Shown here in pieces: positions 8,623-17,433 of a stretch of DNA of 48,349 bases (the first letter of the stretch is position 1; every line of letters starts with the position of its first letter). The notes under the pieces were generated by a model. That model worked only from the letters and a program-made list of their open reading frames with translations. It had not been told where the DNA came from and searched no databases. Origin of the DNA: Cupriavidus sp. UYMMa02A. GTDB taxonomy: Bacteria > Pseudomonadota > Gammaproteobacteria > Burkholderiales > Burkholderiaceae. Location of the stretch: contig LRMT01000087.1 of the NCBI GenBank assembly GCA_001725945.1, forward strand, positions 1-48,349, in the 5' to 3' direction. Made by a program: the position numbers and the translations under genes.

Positions 8623-9021
8623 ATGTTCCTGGTCAGCAACGACATGACAGCCACGCTGCCGGCACGCGCCTCGATGCGCGTGGTAGCCGATCCCGGTGAA
8701 CGCGTCGCCTTGCGCTGCACCGATGGCGAGCTATGGCTGATCCGCGACGGCGATCCGAAGGACGCCTCGCTGGCCGCCAGCGAGAGCTTCACGCTGCCCG
8801 AGGCCAGCCGCGTGGAGTTGTACGCTGTCACCGCGGCGACGCTGCGCGTTACCCGCTGCCGGTCCGGCAGCGCCGCCACGAAAGGTTGGCGTGGCCGGTT
8901 CAGACGCATGCTCGGCCTGACCGGTCCTCTGAATTCGGGCGCTAGCCGCCGCTTTGGTGGCGGGGCACGACGCGCAGCGTCGCCCCGCTCCATCGGTGGG
9001 GCGTGGTCGCCTGTCGGTTAA
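8623..9021 (+). CDS. DUF2917 domain protein
   Basis: Small beta-rich protein recognisable as DUF2917 (pattern RVVADPGERVALRCTDGELWLIRDGD); function unknown. ATG at 8623 has GGGAGA upstream and follows the hydrolase closely, probably in the same operon. The read-through C-terminus (after about residue 105) translates two GC-rich hairpins and overlaps the convergent aliA stop, which is unlikely to be real. A single missing base upstream would end the protein at TAG 8943-8945, just before the hairpins. I therefore expect about 107 residues in the organism. Confidence 0.7.
   Translation: MFLVSNDMTATLPARASMRVVADPGERVALRCTDGELWLIRDGDPKDASLAASESFTLPEASRVELYAVTAATLRVTRCRSGSAATKGWRGRFRRMLGLTGPLNSGASRRFGGGARRAASPRSIGGAWSPVG
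8946..8986. terminator. Hairpins between convergent DUF2917 gene and aliA
   Basis: CCGCC...GGCGG (8946-8963) and the longer GGGGC-AC-GACGC-GCA-GCGTC-GCCCC (8962-8986) form GC-rich stems in the space between two convergent genes. No T-tract is present. They probably act as a shared transcription end. Confidence 0.45.
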
Positions 9022-10679
9022 TTGCTCAAATTGCCTTTGGCAGCCTGCTCCCGAAGCATTTCACGCAGCCTGAACTTCTGGACCTTGCCCGAGGGTGTCG
9101 CCGGCAAGGCATCCTGCACAATCAGCCGCTCGGGGATGTACTGCAGCGCCACCTTCTGCGATTTCAGGAAATCCACCATCGTCGGCTTGTCGAAGCCCTG
9201 CCCTTCCCGCGGCACGACCACGGCGCACGCACGCTCACCCAGCCGTTCATCCGGATACGCGACGATGGCCACCTGGGCCACGGCGGGATGCCGGTACAGC
9301 AGCGTTTCGATCTCCACGACCGGAATGTTCTCGCCGCCGCGGATGATCACGTCCTTGCTGCGGCCGGCGATACGCAGATAGCCCTGCGCATCGAGTCTCG
9401 CCAGGTCGCCGGTGTCGAACCAGCCCTCGGCATCGGTGGCATTCAGGTGGGGCCGCTTCAGGTATCCGCCGAAGTTCGAGCACGCGCGCACAAGCAGGCG
9501 GCCGATCTCGCCGGCCGGTACGCACGCATCCTGCCCGTCCACGACCTTCACCTCGACGCCGGGCAGCGGCACGCCGTCCGTCGTCGAGGCACGCTCTTCG
9601 CTGTCGTCCGGCAACGTGGTCGTCACCGCGCCGTTCTCGCTCATGCCCCAGGCCGACACAATGCTCGCGCCCAGCGCCGCGCGCGCCCGTTCGACCAGCG
9701 CCCCGGGAATCGGCGCGCCCGCGCACAGGAAGGTACGCAAGCTCGGCACGGGTTGCCCCGAGTCCGCCACCGTGCGGGCCAGGTCAGTCAGGAACGGCGT
9801 CGATCCCATGGTGAAGGTGACACCGGCTTCGCGAATCAGCCTGGCCGCCTGCACCGGATCCCAGATGTCCTGCAGCACCGCATGCGCGCCGAGCACCACG
9901 GGCATCATCAGCCCGTACATGAAGCCGGTCTGGTGGGCCATCGGCGAGGCCATCAGCACGACATCGTCAGCGCCGAGGTGCAGCCGTCCGGCATACGGGA
10001 TGATGTTGGCCAGCAGCGTGTTGGCGGTGTGCATCACGCCCTTGGGCTCGCCCGTGGTCCCGGAGGTGTAGATGAGCTGGGTGACGTCGTCCGGCCCGGG
10101 ACGATCGCGCGTCACGATGGCGGCCGCGTCCGGATCATGTTCCCGATCGGATCCGCACAGCATAGCCTCGAACCCGTCGGGGCCGTCGCTCCCCGTGATC
10201 ACCATATGGCGCAGGTCCGGCAACGACGAGCGCAGGCCCGCCAGCATCCCCGCATGGTCGAAACCACGGAAGCGCTGCGGCACGACAGCCACCTTGCTGC
10301 CCGCGTGCGCCAGCATGAACGACAGCTCGCGCTCGCGGAAGATGGGCATCAGCGGATTGAGCACCGCGCCGATGCGCGCGCAGGCCAGGTACAGCGCCGT
10401 AACCTCCCAGCCGTTGGGAAGCTGGCACGACACCACGTCGCTGCGCGCGACGCCGAGCCGGCTCAGCCCGACCGCGATACGCGCCACCAGCGCATCGAGC
10501 TGCCACCACGTAAAGCGCCGCACCGCGCCGCTTTCCACCTGCAGCGACGTGATCGCAGGCTTGTCCGGCGCGCGCGCCACGCTGGCCTCGAAATAGTCGT
10601 TGATGGTGCGGTCATGCCACAGCCCCGCTGCCACGCTCGCCGCGCGGCGCGGCGCAATCAGTACCGCATCGAAATCCAT
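9018..10679 (-). CDS. aliA: Cyclohexanecarboxylate-CoA ligase (AMP-forming)
   Basis: ANL-superfamily acyl-CoA synthetase of 553 residues that would activate cyclohexanecarboxylate with ATP and CoA. The P-loop motif YTSGTTGEPKG, the GMSENG adenine-binding motif, the WFDTGDLARLD core motif and the C-terminal catalytic Lys in PSGKVQKF are all present. The assignment to AliA rests mainly on context: it is the last gene of the order badH-badI-aliB-aliA, as around the bad/ali genes of Rhodopseudomonas palustris. A wider medium-chain acid specificity is possible. It starts 45 bases after aliB. Confidence 0.85.
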   Translation of the reverse strand: MDFDAVLIAPRRAASVAAGLWHDRTINDYFEASVARAPDKPAITSLQVESGAVRRFTWWQLDALVARIAVGLSRLGVARSDVVSCQLPNGWEVTALYLACARIGAVLNPLMPIFRERELSFMLAHAGSKVAVVPQRFRGFDHAGMLAGLRSSLPDLRHMVITGSDGPDGFEAMLCGSDREHDPDAAAIVTRDRPGPDDVTQLIYTSGTTGEPKGVMHTANTLLANIIPYAGRLHLGADDVVLMASPMAHQTGFMYGLMMPVVLGAHAVLQDIWDPVQAARLIREAGVTFTMGSTPFLTDLARTVADSGQPVPSLRTFLCAGAPIPGALVERARAALGASIVSAWGMSENGAVTTTLPDDSEERASTTDGVPLPGVEVKVVDGQDACVPAGEIGRLLVRACSNFGGYLKRPHLNATDAEGWFDTGDLARLDAQGYLRIAGRSKDVIIRGGENIPVVEIETLLYRHPAVAQVAIVAYPDERLGERACAVVVPREGQGFDKPTMVDFLKSQKVALQYIPERLIVQDALPATPSGKVQKFRLREMLREQAAKGNLSN

Positions 10680-10724
10680 GGCTTGTCTCCTGGTTTTTTG
10701 TGGGGTTCCGTACTGCGTGTCGTC

Positions 10725-11876
10725 TCAGGCTGGCACCGAGGCACGCCCGGCACGGTTGCGCGCGATGATGGTCTTCATGATCTGGGCCGTGCCGTCGCCG
10801 ATCTGGAAGCCCAGCACGTCGCGCAGGCGCTGCTCCATCACGCCGCGGTCATAGCCGCCATGCCCGAACGACAGCAGGCACTGGTGCACCACGTCATAAG
10901 CCAGTTTCGGCGCCCACCACTTGCACATGGCCGCCTCGGCCGTGTGCGGCAGGCCGTGGTCCTTGAGCCAGAGCGTCTGCAGGCACAGCAGGCGCGCGGC
11001 CGTGACCTGCGTCTCGAAATCCGCGAGCGGATGCGACACGCCCTGGAACGCCGACAGCGGCTTGCCGAAGGCCTGTCGCTCGGCCACGTAGTCCCAGGTT
11101 TCGTCCAGCGCCGCCTGCGCCACGGCCATCACCTGCAGGCCAATCAGCGCGCGCGAGAAGTCGAAGCCCTGCATGACCTGCACAAAGCCCTCGCCCTCTC
11201 TGCCGAGTAGGTGATCCGCCGGCACGCGCACGTTCTCGAAGAAGATCGAGCCGCGCCCGATCGCGCGCTGGCCATGGCAGTCGAAACGGCTGCGGGTGAT
11301 GCCGGGAAGATCCATCGGCACCAGTACAGCCGAGATGCCGCGCGCACCGTCTTCAATGCTGCCCGTGCGCGCAAACACGACCGCGGCATCGGCCTGGTCG
11401 GCCGCGGAGATCGACGTCTTCTCGCCGTTGAGCACATAGCTGTCGCCGACGCGCTCCATGCGCAGGCGCAGGCTGCCCGCGTCCGACCCGCCGCGCGGCT
11501 CGGTCAGGGCGATGGCCAGCAGCGCCTCGCCCCGGGTCAGCCGCTGCAGCCACGGCCGCCCCACTTCCGGCAACGCATGCTGCGCGAGGATCTGCCCGTT
11601 GAGCGAGGCCAGCAGGTTGACGTATGACATGCTCAGGTCCGCGCGCGCCACGGCTTCATGGATCACGCCGGCAGCCAGGCAGCCCATGCCCTGTCCGCCG
11701 CACGCTTCCGGCAACTCGGGGCCGATGAAGCCCATCTCGCCCATCTGCCGCATCAGCCCGCGGTCGAGCACGCGCGTCTTGTCGCGCTCCAGGAAGCCGG
11801 GCGCGATGCAGGCATCGGCAAAGCGGCGCGCATGTTCGGCCAGCGCCTGCAGGTCTTCGTTGAGGTAGGGATTCAT
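10725..11876 (-). CDS. aliB: Cyclohexanecarboxyl-CoA dehydrogenase
   Basis: FAD-dependent acyl-CoA dehydrogenase of 383 residues that would oxidise cyclohexanecarboxyl-CoA to cyclohex-1-ene-1-carboxyl-CoA. It shows the all-helical N-terminal domain, the flavin/substrate motif IALTEPRGGSDAGSL, the beta-domain and the C-terminal FGHGGYDRGVMEQRLRD segment typical of the family. The gene lies between badI (29-base gap) and aliA in one operon. Electrons would pass to ETF, whose genes are not here. The family is certain; the ring substrate is inferred from gene order. Confidence 0.86.
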   Translation of the reverse strand: MNPYLNEDLQALAEHARRFADACIAPGFLERDKTRVLDRGLMRQMGEMGFIGPELPEACGGQGMGCLAAGVIHEAVARADLSMSYVNLLASLNGQILAQHALPEVGRPWLQRLTRGEALLAIALTEPRGGSDAGSLRLRMERVGDSYVLNGEKTSISAADQADAAVVFARTGSIEDGARGISAVLVPMDLPGITRSRFDCHGQRAIGRGSIFFENVRVPADHLLGREGEGFVQVMQGFDFSRALIGLQVMAVAQAALDETWDYVAERQAFGKPLSAFQGVSHPLADFETQVTAARLLCLQTLWLKDHGLPHTAEAAMCKWWAPKLAYDVVHQCLLSFGHGGYDRGVMEQRLRDVLGFQIGDGTAQIMKTIIARNRAGRASVPA

Positions 11877-11905
11877 GGTGTCTCCTCGGTCTGCCTGGCG
11901 GCGCC

Positions 11906-12677
11906 TTACTTCGCGTACTTGCGGAAATCGGGCTTGCGCTTTTCCTGGAAGGCCTTGACGCCCTCGCGCGATTCCTCGGTGTCGTAATACAGCTTGAGCG
12001 CATACATGCCCATGCCGGCGATACCGCTCTGGTGGGCGGTGTCCATGTTGAACGAGCGCTTGGCGATGGCAACCGCGGTCGGGCTCTTTTCAAGGATCTC
12101 GTCGCACCACTTCTGCACCTCGCGCGAGCTGTTCGTGCGGCACCACGCCGTTGACGAGGCCCATCGCCAACGCTTCGGCGGCGGGATAGCGGCGGCACAG
12201 GTACCAGATCTCGTTTTCGCCGACGACGCGGGCCAGGTAGGCCGTGCCATAGCCGGGATCGACCGAACCCACTTTCGGTCCGACCTGACCGAACACGGCT
12301 TTCTCGGAAGCGATCGTGAAATCGCAGATCGTGCACAGCACATTGCCGCCGCCAATGGCGTAGCCCTGCACGCGCGCAATGACGGGCTTGGGCACGTCGC
12401 GGATCGCGTTGTGCAGTTCCTCCATCGGCAGGCCGATGGTGCCGCGCCCGTCGTACTGGCCTTCATGGGCGGACTGGTCGCCGCCGGTGCAGAACGCCTT
12501 CTCGCCGGCGCCGGCCAGCACGATCGCGCCGATCTCGCGGTCATAGCCCGCACGGTTGATCGCGTGGATCAGCTCGTCGCAGGTGCGGCCGCGGAACGCA
12601 TTCATCTTCTCGGCGCGGTTGATGGTGATCCACGCCGCGCCGTTGCGGACTTCATAGAGGATGTCTTCGTATTGCAT
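11906..12677 (-). CDS. badI: 2-ketocyclohexanecarboxyl-CoA hydrolase (frameshifted)
   Basis: Crotonase-fold enzyme that opens the ring of 2-ketocyclohexanecarboxyl-CoA to give pimeloyl-CoA. The crotonase oxyanion segments GEKAFCTGGDQS and GYAIGGGNVLCTICD are visible, and the C-terminus (KSPTAVAIAKRSFNMDTAHQ, ending KPDFRKYAK) is characteristic of BadI rather than a general enoyl-CoA hydratase. The frame changes near 12121 in a CGCGCG run, where two bases are missing or one is extra. About 257 residues after repair. It starts 33 bases after badH. Confidence 0.88.
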
Positions 12678-12710
12678 GGTGGTCTGTCTCCTGTCTGGTG
12701 AGTGCCGGCA

Positions 12711-13478
12711 TCAGCCGTTCATGGTCAGTCCGCCGGACACGCTTAGCACCTGTCCGGTGATGAATGCGGCGTCGTCGCTGGCAAAGAACGCAATGGCGCC
12801 GGGCAGGTCGTCGGGCTGGCCGATGCGGCCGAGCGGGATCGAACGCGTGAAGGCTTCCATGAGCTTCTCCGGATTGCCGGCGCCCTGCTTGTAGTCTTCG
12901 AACAGCGCGGTCTGCGTCGGCCCCGGGCACACCACGTTGACCGTGATGCCGTGGCGCGCATGTTCGCGTGCGATGGTCTTGGAGAACGACACCAGCCCGC
13001 CCTTGCATGCGGCATAGACCGCTTCGCCGGACGACCCCACGCGCGCCGCATCCGACGCGATGTTGACGATGCGCCCCCGCTTGCGCTCCACCATGCCGGG
13101 CAGCACCGCGTGGTGCATATGCAGCGCGCCGGTGAGGTTGATGGCGATCAGGCGCTCCCATTGCGCGGGCTCGGTCTTCGTAAAAGGCCGGAACACATCC
13201 CAGCCGGCGTTGTTGACCAGCACGTCCACCGGGCCGAGCGCTTCCTGCACCGCGGCGATGGCGACATCGACACTGGCCCGGTCGGTGATGTCGCAAGGTA
13301 TTGCCAGCGCCCGGCCGCCGGCCTCGGTGATGCGGTCGGCCACCCGGCGCGCCGCGTCGGCGCTGAGATCCAGCACAGCGACCGCCGCGCCTTCCTGCGC
13401 AAAGCGCAAACACGTTGCGCCACCGATACCGCCACCACCTCCGGTCACAATGACCGTCTTGCCCTTGAGCCCTTGCAT
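12711..13478 (-). CDS. badH: 2-hydroxycyclohexanecarboxyl-CoA dehydrogenase
   Basis: Short-chain dehydrogenase of 255 residues that oxidises the 2-hydroxy ring intermediate to the 2-keto CoA ester. The Rossmann motif TGGGGGIGG (residues 12-20), the NNAGW motif, Ser in NIASDA and the catalytic YAACK (Tyr-x-x-x-Lys) are all present. It is the first gene of the minus-strand operon and is transcribed away from badR. Its promoter region contains the palindrome at 13543-13562. The specific name comes from sequence resemblance plus the badI-aliB-aliA neighbours. Confidence 0.9.
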   Translation of the reverse strand: MQGLKGKTVIVTGGGGGIGGATCLRFAQEGAAVAVLDLSADAARRVADRITEAGGRALAIPCDITDRASVDVAIAAVQEALGPVDVLVNNAGWDVFRPFTKTEPAQWERLIAINLTGALHMHHAVLPGMVERKRGRIVNIASDAARVGSSGEAVYAACKGGLVSFSKTIAREHARHGITVNVVCPGPTQTALFEDYKQGAGNPEKLMEAFTRSIPLGRIGQPDDLPGAIAFFASDDAAFITGQVLSVSGGLTMNG

Positions 13479-13542
13479 CGCTATCTCCCAGTAGGTCTCC
13501 AGTGCTATCGTGCCGCCATTGCGTCACGCGCCAACACCGAAT

Positions 13543-13562
13543 TAGGTAAATATATTGACCTA
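13543..13562. promoter_or_regulatory. Probable BadR operator
   Basis: The 20-base palindrome TAGGTAAATATATTGACCTA matches its own reverse complement in 18 of 20 positions (arms TAGGT/ACCTA around AATATATT). It lies between the divergent badH and badR genes, 65 bases upstream of badH and 53 upstream of badR, as expected for a MarR-type repressor controlling both. Confidence 0.7.
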
Positions 13563-13614
13563 TACTAGGCTCTGTAGCGCTGCCACGCAAGGCAATTACT
13601 CAGCGGATGAGATC

Positions 13615-14127
13615 ATGGTTAACCCGGAATTTAGCGACGAAATCGCCCCTGGCGCACGGATGGAACTGGCCAATCGGTTGTTCTTCCGCCTTTATCAATG
13701 CGCAAATATGTTGCACAAGACTGGTTCACGCGCGGTGGAGGCGGAGGGCCTGACCACGCAGCAGTGGGCGGTACTGGGCGCACTGTCGCGGCCCGAGGCC
13801 GCCAACGGCATGAGCGTCGGAGACCTTGCGCGCTACCTGATGGTGAGCCGCCAGAACCTGTCGGGGCTGGTCAGCCGCATGGAACGGGATGGCCACGTAA
13901 GTCTGGCGCCGGACGGCCGGGACCGGCGCTCGCGGCTGGTGCGCATGAGCGAAACGGGACGGGACGTATGGCTGCACGAGGCACAGCCGAAGATCCGCGA
14001 CTACTATGAGCGCGCGCTGGAAGGCTTCTCCACGAACGACGTGACGCACACGCTGCACTACCTGCTCAAGCTGCTGGACAATATGCGGGCACTGGACGCC
14101 GGCACCGGCGAGGTCGAAAACGACTGA
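13615..14127 (+). CDS. badR: MarR-family regulator of cyclohexanecarboxylate genes
   Basis: MarR-type winged-helix protein of 170 residues. Helices around SVGDLARYLMVSRQNLSGLVSRMERDG form the recognition unit, and the wing DGRDRRSRLVRMSETGR follows. It is divergent from badHI-aliBA, and in R. palustris the homologous BadR represses the same genes and is relieved by a pathway CoA intermediate. ATG 13615 is chosen over an in-frame TTG at 13555 because the latter lies within the operator palindrome. Confidence 0.85.
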   Translation: MVNPEFSDEIAPGARMELANRLFFRLYQCANMLHKTGSRAVEAEGLTTQQWAVLGALSRPEAANGMSVGDLARYLMVSRQNLSGLVSRMERDGHVSLAPDGRDRRSRLVRMSETGRDVWLHEAQPKIRDYYERALEGFSTNDVTHTLHYLLKLLDNMRALDAGTGEVEND

Positions 14128-14188
14128 AATGCAGGGCATCCTGGGCAAGGTGCGTTGATATACTGGACAAAGGCTTATCGCCCCTTGG

Positions 14189-14218
14189 CCTGGCGGCGAA
14201 TGAATTGCCGCCGCCAGG
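14189..14218. terminator. 10-bp hairpin after badR
   Basis: CCTGGCGGCG (14189-14198) and CGCCGCCAGG (14209-14218) are perfectly complementary around a ten-base loop. It lies 62 bases past the badR stop and has no T-tract. It is a possible transcription end of badR. Confidence 0.45.
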
Positions 14219-14351
14219 CAAACCCGCTCCGGCCCGAGCCTGCGAATCCATGTTTGCTGGCATGCGAAATGCATATCGTCGCGTTGTGAGAGGCCTGTGC
14301 TCGGGCAGATCCACCACTTGCCCGCCACCGGCCTTGCCAAAAGAACCGATC

Positions 14352-16057
14352 ATGCGACGCGCGCTGGCAAACTTTGGAAGCGTTTCCTGGACATCGCCAA
14401 GCCATACTGGCTGTCACGGGAGAAGTGGAAGGCGTGGGCGCTGCTGTCAGTACTGGTGTGCCTGCTGCTTGGCCAGACCTGGACCAATGTGCTCTTCAAT
14501 GAGCAGACGGGTGAATTCGCCTCTGCGCTCGCGGCCAAGGATGCCGACCGGTTCTGGTATGCCATCGAGATCTTCATCTACGTCCTGATCGCGGCCGTAC
14601 CCATCTACGCCTTCTACTACTACACGCGCAACAGGCTCTTCATCCAGTGGCGGTCCTGGATGACGCACCACTATCTGGACAAATATTTCGGCGGCTGCGC
14701 TTTCTACGCGCTGAATGCCAACACAGCCATCGACAATCCGGACCAGCGCATTTCGGAGGACATCAGCACCTTCACGCAGCAGTCGCTGTACTTCCTGCTG
14801 CTGATGCTGGGCTCCGTGCTGCAGCTGATTGCCTTCAGCGAGGTGCTATGGTCGATCTCGCGGGAACTGGTGGTCTTCCTGGTCCTCTACGCCATCTTTG
14901 GCACGGTGGTCTCAGTGCTGTGCTTCGGCAAGGTGCTGATCGGACTGAACTTCTATCAACTCAAGCGCGAGGCCGATTTCCGCTTCAGCCTGATCCGGGT
15001 GCGCGAGCATGCCGAGTCGATTACCTTCCATCGCGGCGAGCAACATGAATCGGATCATGTACGCGGCAGGTTCCAGCATGTGTTCGTCAACTTCAACCGC
15101 TTGATCCGCTGGCAGTTGAACCTCTATCTGTTCCAGTACGCCTATGCATTCCTGACCCTGATGTTGCCCAGCGTCATCGTCGCCGACCGCGTGCTGGATG
15201 GCGAACTCGAAGTCGGCAGCGCGATCCAGGCCGCGGGCGCGTTCGCCGCCGTACTGGCGGCGCTGACGGTGATCGTCGATAACTTTGAGAGCCTGAGCCG
15301 CTTTGTGGCCGGCGTGGACCGGCTCAACACGTTCGCTGCTTCGCTGGCGCGCACGCACATGGTTCGGCGCAAACCCGGCAGGCAGATCGAGCACCGCAGG
15401 GGCGACACCCTGTCAGTGGAACATCTGACCCTGCATACGCCAAACTATGACCGTACCCTGCTGAAGGACCTCACCTTGACAGTGGGGCAACGCGAGAACC
15501 TGCTGATCGTCGGGCCCAGCGGTGGGGGCAAGAGTTCGCTGATGCGGGCCATCAGCGGCCTGTGGACTTGCGGCAGCGGCCGCATCGTAAGCCCCGATGC
15601 AGACCAGATGCTGATCCTGCCGCAGCATCCCTATATGGCGGTCGGCAACCTGCGCTGCCAGTTGCTATATCCCAATCAACAGGAACGCCTGGTGTCCGAT
15701 GGCGAGCTGATGAAGCTGCTCGATATGGTCAACCTGCCCGACATTGCGGAGCGTTTCGGGGGACTGGATGCGGAACTGGATTGGGGCAAGGTCCTGTCGC
15801 TCGGCGAGCAGCAACGCCTGGCGTTCGCCCGCCTGCTGCTGGCCCGTCCGCGCTACGCCCTGCTGGATGAGGCCACCAGCGCGCTGGATGTCGCGAATGA
15901 GGCCGGACTCTACAGCCAGCTTGCTACCGGCCACACTACGCTGGTTAGCGTCAGCCACCGCCCGACCCTGCTGAAGTATCACGTCCAGGTGCTCGAGCTC
16001 AGTGGTAACGGCGACTGGCATCTCGATGCCACGTCGGACCACCGCTTCGCCTGGTAG
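14352..16057 (+). CDS. SbmA/YddA-type ABC transporter, fused permease-ATPase (frameshift near start)
   Basis: Half-transporter with an N-terminal membrane domain of the SbmA/BacA-like family (about residues 25-340) and a C-terminal ATPase. Walker A is GPSGGGKSS, the signature is LSLGEQQRLAFARLLL and Walker B plus D-loop is YALLDEATSALD. Relatives move peptides, cobalamin or similar compounds across the inner membrane; the cargo here is unknown. The ATG at 14352 encodes MRRALANF and joins the main frame if one T is missing at 14373-14375, giving NFWKRFLDIAKPYW as in relatives and 568 residues. An upstream in-frame GTG at 14297 gives an unrelated N-terminus. Confidence 0.88.
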
Positions 16058-16136
16058 TCCGACGCGCCCCCTCCACTCCATGGAACCCCCGCACGCTTCG
16101 GGCCCCGCTTCGGCCCCCGGTCCGCGCGGGGAGCGA

Positions 16137-17210
16137 TCAGCCTCTGGTGCCGGCCTCAGCGCTGCCGTCGTCGAGGGCCTGCCGGCGCACCCGGATGTTG
16201 TTTTCGACCTCGTTCACACCCAGCGTGTTGTCGGCAAGGTCCTCGATGTCGTACTTCTGGCTGCGGGTTCGCACCGTGCCCGACAAAGTCACCTTTCCCT
16301 TCTCTACGTCCACGCTCACGTCGCTGACGTCCAGCCCGGTCGTGAATGTCAGGCGCTCGCAGATGTCCTCGCGAATGCGCGCGTCGGTACGGGTGTATCC
16401 GCGTGGCCCCGAACGGTGACCGGAATCTTCGCGCAGGCTTCGGCCGTATTCACTGCGATAATCGCTGCGGTAGCCGCCGCCGTACTCGCGGCGAAAGTTG
16501 CGGCGGGCCTCCTCGCGCTCACGCTCGCTGGAACCGCCGAACCATTCGCCGATGGCTTCGCCAATGCGGTGGCCAAGGTTGTACAGCGTGCCGTGGCCGT
16601 GGTCACCTTGGTCGCCCTGGTCATCACGGCCATAGCCGCGCTCCGACTCGCCCCAGTAGCGTGTGTCGCTGCGCAGGTCGTTGAAGTACGGCTGATGGCC
16701 GCTGCGTTGGCCATAGCCGCCATGCTGCTCGCGGCTGCGGCGATCGGCCTCGCGCAGCCATGCCTGGTCAGAGTTGCCGAAGCCATAGGCGCCGCTCTCG
16801 CGCCGGCCTTCCGGGCGGCTTTCGTAGCGGCGGCTGCGGTACATCTGTGAGCGGCGCTGGTCCGCGGATTCCTCGGGAAGTTCATCTGCGCCATAGCCGC
16901 CATTCAGGCCGTAGCGCAAGTTGCTGCGGCTGCGGCTTTCAGCGCGCTCATCGTCGCCGCCGCGATAGCCCCCGCGATAGCCGCCACGGTCGTCACCCCA
17001 ATCCTCTCTGTAACCGCGCTGGAAGCCGCTGCGAGCCGGCCCTCCTTCGCTCAGTTGTCCCGGCGTAAGCCGCTGGCGGCGGCGCGCCTCATCCCATTCC
17101 TCGCCATAGGATTCCGGCTGCCATTCGTCCTCGAAATCCTCGTCGCGTGCATTTTCGTAAGCTTGCCAGGGCCGGTCCTGGCGATAACCCCCGGTGTAAT
17201 GGTTGCTCAT
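16137..17210 (-). CDS. BON domain protein with long low-complexity region
   Basis: A 357-residue protein whose last 75 residues or so form a BON domain (ICERLTFTTGLDVSDVSVDV followed by GKVTLSGTVRTRSQKYDIED), a fold linked to membrane or lipid contact. The first 270 residues are low complexity, rich in Gly, Tyr, Arg, Glu and Ser, with repeated RGGYR- and YRSDYRSEY-like patches. No signal peptide is visible, so it may be cytoplasmic. ATG 17210 has AGGAG ten bases upstream. Similar BON proteins in Burkholderiaceae are unstudied or stress-linked; I cannot assign a function. Confidence 0.8.
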   Translation of the reverse strand: MSNHYTGGYRQDRPWQAYENARDEDFEDEWQPESYGEEWDEARRRQRLTPGQLSEGGPARSGFQRGYREDWGDDRGGYRGGYRGGDDERAESRSRSNLRYGLNGGYGADELPEESADQRRSQMYRSRRYESRPEGRRESGAYGFGNSDQAWLREADRRSREQHGGYGQRSGHQPYFNDLRSDTRYWGESERGYGRDDQGDQGDHGHGTLYNLGHRIGEAIGEWFGGSSEREREEARRNFRREYGGGYRSDYRSEYGRSLREDSGHRSGPRGYTRTDARIREDICERLTFTTGLDVSDVSVDVEKGKVTLSGTVRTRSQKYDIEDLADNTLGVNEVENNIRVRRQALDDGSAEAGTRG

Positions 17211-17433
17211 ACTGGAGTCTCCTGGTCTCGACTTGCCACTTCCATCTCGAGGCAAGATTCATACCGCGACGACGATCCTGCGCACTGGCGAACTTGCGCC
17301 AGACCCACGGACCTGAAGTGAATCAAAGGGCCGGAAAAAGTCGCATACCGTGTGTAAAGCATGCCCATAAGAGCAGCTTCCGCACATTTCCATGGCAAGG
17401 CGGCGGCCGGGGCGCCGCGTTACACTGCTGCGC

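Noticed and set aside
9003..11210. 735-residue plus-strand gene
   Set aside because: It is antisense to the clear aliA and aliB genes, and its Arg/His/Gln-rich composition is typical of GC-bias shadow frames.
16002..16850. Ala/Val-rich membrane-like plus-strand protein
   Set aside because: It is antisense to the BON protein gene, whose ribosome site and C-terminal domain are convincing.
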